Assembly (NCBI GenBank): GCA_020284085.1
Contig: JACEVL010000483.1
Span: 647,005-711,004 of the forward strand
Reading direction: 5' to 3'
DNA from: Aporrectodea caliginosa
Taxonomy: Eukaryota > Annelida > Clitellata > Crassiclitellata > Lumbricidae
Length of the DNA: 64,000 bases
Below are positions 62,098 to 64,000 of this stretch, one piece after another (the first letter of the stretch is position 1; each line of letters starts with the position of its first letter). Below the pieces are notes generated by a model that saw nothing but the letters and a program-made list of their open reading frames with translations, did no database searches and was not told the origin of the DNA. The position numbers and the translations under genes are program-made.

Positions 62098-64000
62098 AAA
62101 CTAGTGTAACTGGAAGGGCTATCCCTCTTCCATCTCGGGCATAGGGTCAACAAAAGAACCGGTGAAGGCCACAGCGTTAAAGCGCTGAATTGTCAACGAC
62201 AGTCTTTGGAAGAGGAAGGTCGTCTCTCTGACGTCGTCCGTCGCCTTTGTCAGATGACGGCCCATCATTGTGATTAAGTCAAGGCCTCTTAAGTTAATTG
62301 GACCTAAAGTTTCCAGAGCCAGCGGAATGAAGTCATGTGTGTCAAGAAGGGTCTGGTATTTTTGATTTTTTCTGTTGTCAGCTATTTCAGCTGCTGCTCC
62401 TGCTGTCACGGCCGTTGCCTGCAGGTAGGAAGGCGCTAGCGTGTCGACCACCGTTGCATCCCACACGAGGTTTCGGCCCGCTCTCCATGGTATAAGCGTG
62501 GTGCCGTCCGGTCTCTTACCATCCGATCGCAGCATGCCCCGTGGCTCCTTTACCGCTGGGAAACCGGCTTTGATAAGATTGCGATGGATCAGGTCGTTGA
62601 TGGCGGCGTGTCTGGCTACTCGACCAAATCTCAGAGAGCAAGAGAGGCCGTGTGTTCCTCTAGCGGTAACCAGTGCGCCGCATGTGCAGACGTGAGGTTG
62701 GCATATGTTGGCCCCCAGACGAAGGCCAACCGCCACTCTGATGGCCTCATCGCTGAGCCTGAGGCCGCAGGATGTAATTGGCAGAGAATGCAGCCAATCG
62801 CTGGCGTGCTGGAAGGACACGGCTTTCAGGCGCGCCTGTTCGCTCAGCTCTGTGGTGGAAAGGAGTAGTTCCGAATGCTCTCTTAGAAGAATCGGGTTGT
62901 CCCATTTGGCTTGTATATTTGCTGGAGAGTATTCCGTCAACGACAACCCAGTTATTGTCTGCCAGTGCGTGGATAGGTTCGTGTAATGCAAATCCGGTTG
63001 ACTGTCCAGTACGCATAAGATGTTTGACTGGAGCTCGGAGGTGCCCACGGCTGATGCTAGAAAAGCGGGAAGTGCCAGCGATGACGCCCTTCGAATGCCC
63101 AGTCCGCCTAACCCAATGGGTAAGGTAGATTGTTGCCATTGCATGTCTGTAAAGTCTATATTTAGGATGTTATGAAGGCCCTTCCTCAGGATTTGATCAT
63201 ATGTTACCAATCCTGGGTGATTCGCGCATGGTGCGCATCTCAGAGTGTGGATTAATTTGGGAGTGCCCAGCGAGTGTCTAAGAATCAGCAGGGCCTCCTG
63301 ACGTGCTATTATGGTTAATCTAGCCAGAGCTCTGTCTAGCTCCTCCGCTCGTGATCCTAGGGCTTGTTTCAAGGCCGCGCCCGTGGACAACGGTGCTCCC
63401 AGCAGTGTTGCAGTGTCTGGATCGGTGTATCCAAAATGTCTGAAAGATCTGTGGTTGGTCAGTTGAGAGTCTTTAGCTATTAGTTCGCATTTCTCTCTGT
63501 TGAAAGTCAGGCCCAGACCTGCGCACTCCTCTTCTAGGGTCTCAATGTCTTCCGCTACTCCAGCCGTCAGTCCACCCAGAGAGATGTCATCGAGGTAGCC
63601 GAAGGCTAAGGGTGAAGATAGTTTGAGGAGTGTCGGTTGCAATGGCAAGCAGAATAGCAAAGGGCCCAATGGATCTCCCTGTTGTGGGCCAACTCCGGAC
63701 TGTATGCTGTAGGTACCAAATTTCAACTGAGATTCCTCCGCGTAAGACAGATAACAGTATGGTGCAATTTCTGGAATTAATTAATTGATTGCGGACATCA
63801 TACGAGCTCGACAAAGACTGTTAAAAGCGTTGGAGATGTCTAGTTTCACGAGAATGCAGTCTTTGTCCATAGTTTCCAGGAAACGACGTGTGGCATGGAC
63901 TGCTGCTTCCACTCCACCCGGTGTCCCCACTCCTACTTGTCGTGGCGAAAGGTACGCTATTAACCTTGGTACAGCGTAGGCGTTTGCACCCTTAGATGTC
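62098..64000 (-). mobile_element. REL-endonuclease non-LTR retrotransposon, copy C (runs off window)
   Basis: It has the same orientation as copies A and B and lies head-to-tail with B. Only the RT and C-terminal endonuclease parts are inside the window; the 5' part lies beyond 64000. It ends in (TAA)n. Confidence 0.9.
62119..64000 (-). pseudogene. RT plus restriction-like endonuclease ORF, copy C (one nonsense codon, 5' end outside)
   Basis: From the window edge the frame reads ANAYAVPRLIAYLSPRQVGV, then KLDISNAFNSLCRARMM. It meets a TAA at 63783-63781 and continues in the same frame to 62119. The downstream 535 codons carry QQGDPLGPLLFCL, FGYLDD, CTCGALVTARGTHGLSC (the CCHC finger) and the endonuclease core DGKRPDGTTLIPW followed by WDATVVDT. 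The PD and the downstream D fit restriction-like endonucleases of early-branching non-LTR elements. Only the single nonsense codon is seen. It lies in an AATTAATTAATT run, so a local expansion may have created it. Confidence 0.9.

Overview
The window is from an animal nuclear genome, almost certainly a non-vertebrate metazoan. It has spliced genes with GT/AG introns, AT-rich non-coding DNA, long di- and trinucleotide microsatellites, tRNA-derived SINEs, MITEs and several retrotransposon clades. There are no bacterial-style operons or prokaryotic signals. The species cannot be named from sequence alone. GMR1-type gypsy elements were first described from deuterostomes, but I do not treat that as diagnostic.

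One host gene is visible: a plus-strand AMPA-type ionotropic glutamate receptor. I assembled it by eye from eleven exons between about 22013 and 49580. All splice phases agree, including a 48-bp micro-exon at 38210-38257. The exons encode the amino-terminal domain, the S1 half of the ligand-binding domain, TM1, the pore loop, TM3 and the start of S2. The signal-peptide exon and the exons for the rest of S2, TM4 and the C-tail were not found.

Region by region: 1-13.9 kb is non-coding and repeat-rich. It holds a Tc1/mariner-like transposase relic folded into a 175-bp-arm inverted repeat, an abutting 727-bp palindrome, MITEs, SINEs and a 37-bp minisatellite. At 13.9-21.7 kb a piggyBac-like TTAA-flanked MITE has been split by a complete, very young GMR1-like Ty3/gypsy retrotransposon (558-bp LTRs, one 1630-codon ORF). 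From 22 to 49.6 kb the glutamate receptor gene carries a LINE fragment, a TAA-associated REL-endonuclease retrotransposon, SINEs, MITEs and microsatellites in its introns. At 49.8-52.3 kb lies a decayed relative of the GMR1-like element, with a SINE in its LTR. Tandem TIR-like and tRNA-like repeats occupy 52.6-56.6 kb. A CR1/L2-like LINE relic at 56.7-57.8 kb shares its 3' tail with the dimeric SINEs. From 57.9 kb to the end there is a head-to-tail cluster of REL-endonuclease non-LTR retrotransposons, all on the minus strand and separated by (TTA)n.

The parts interact mainly through nesting and parasitism: SINEs borrow LINE tails, elements insert into the microsatellites of other elements, and nearly all coding retroelements lie antisense to the receptor gene.
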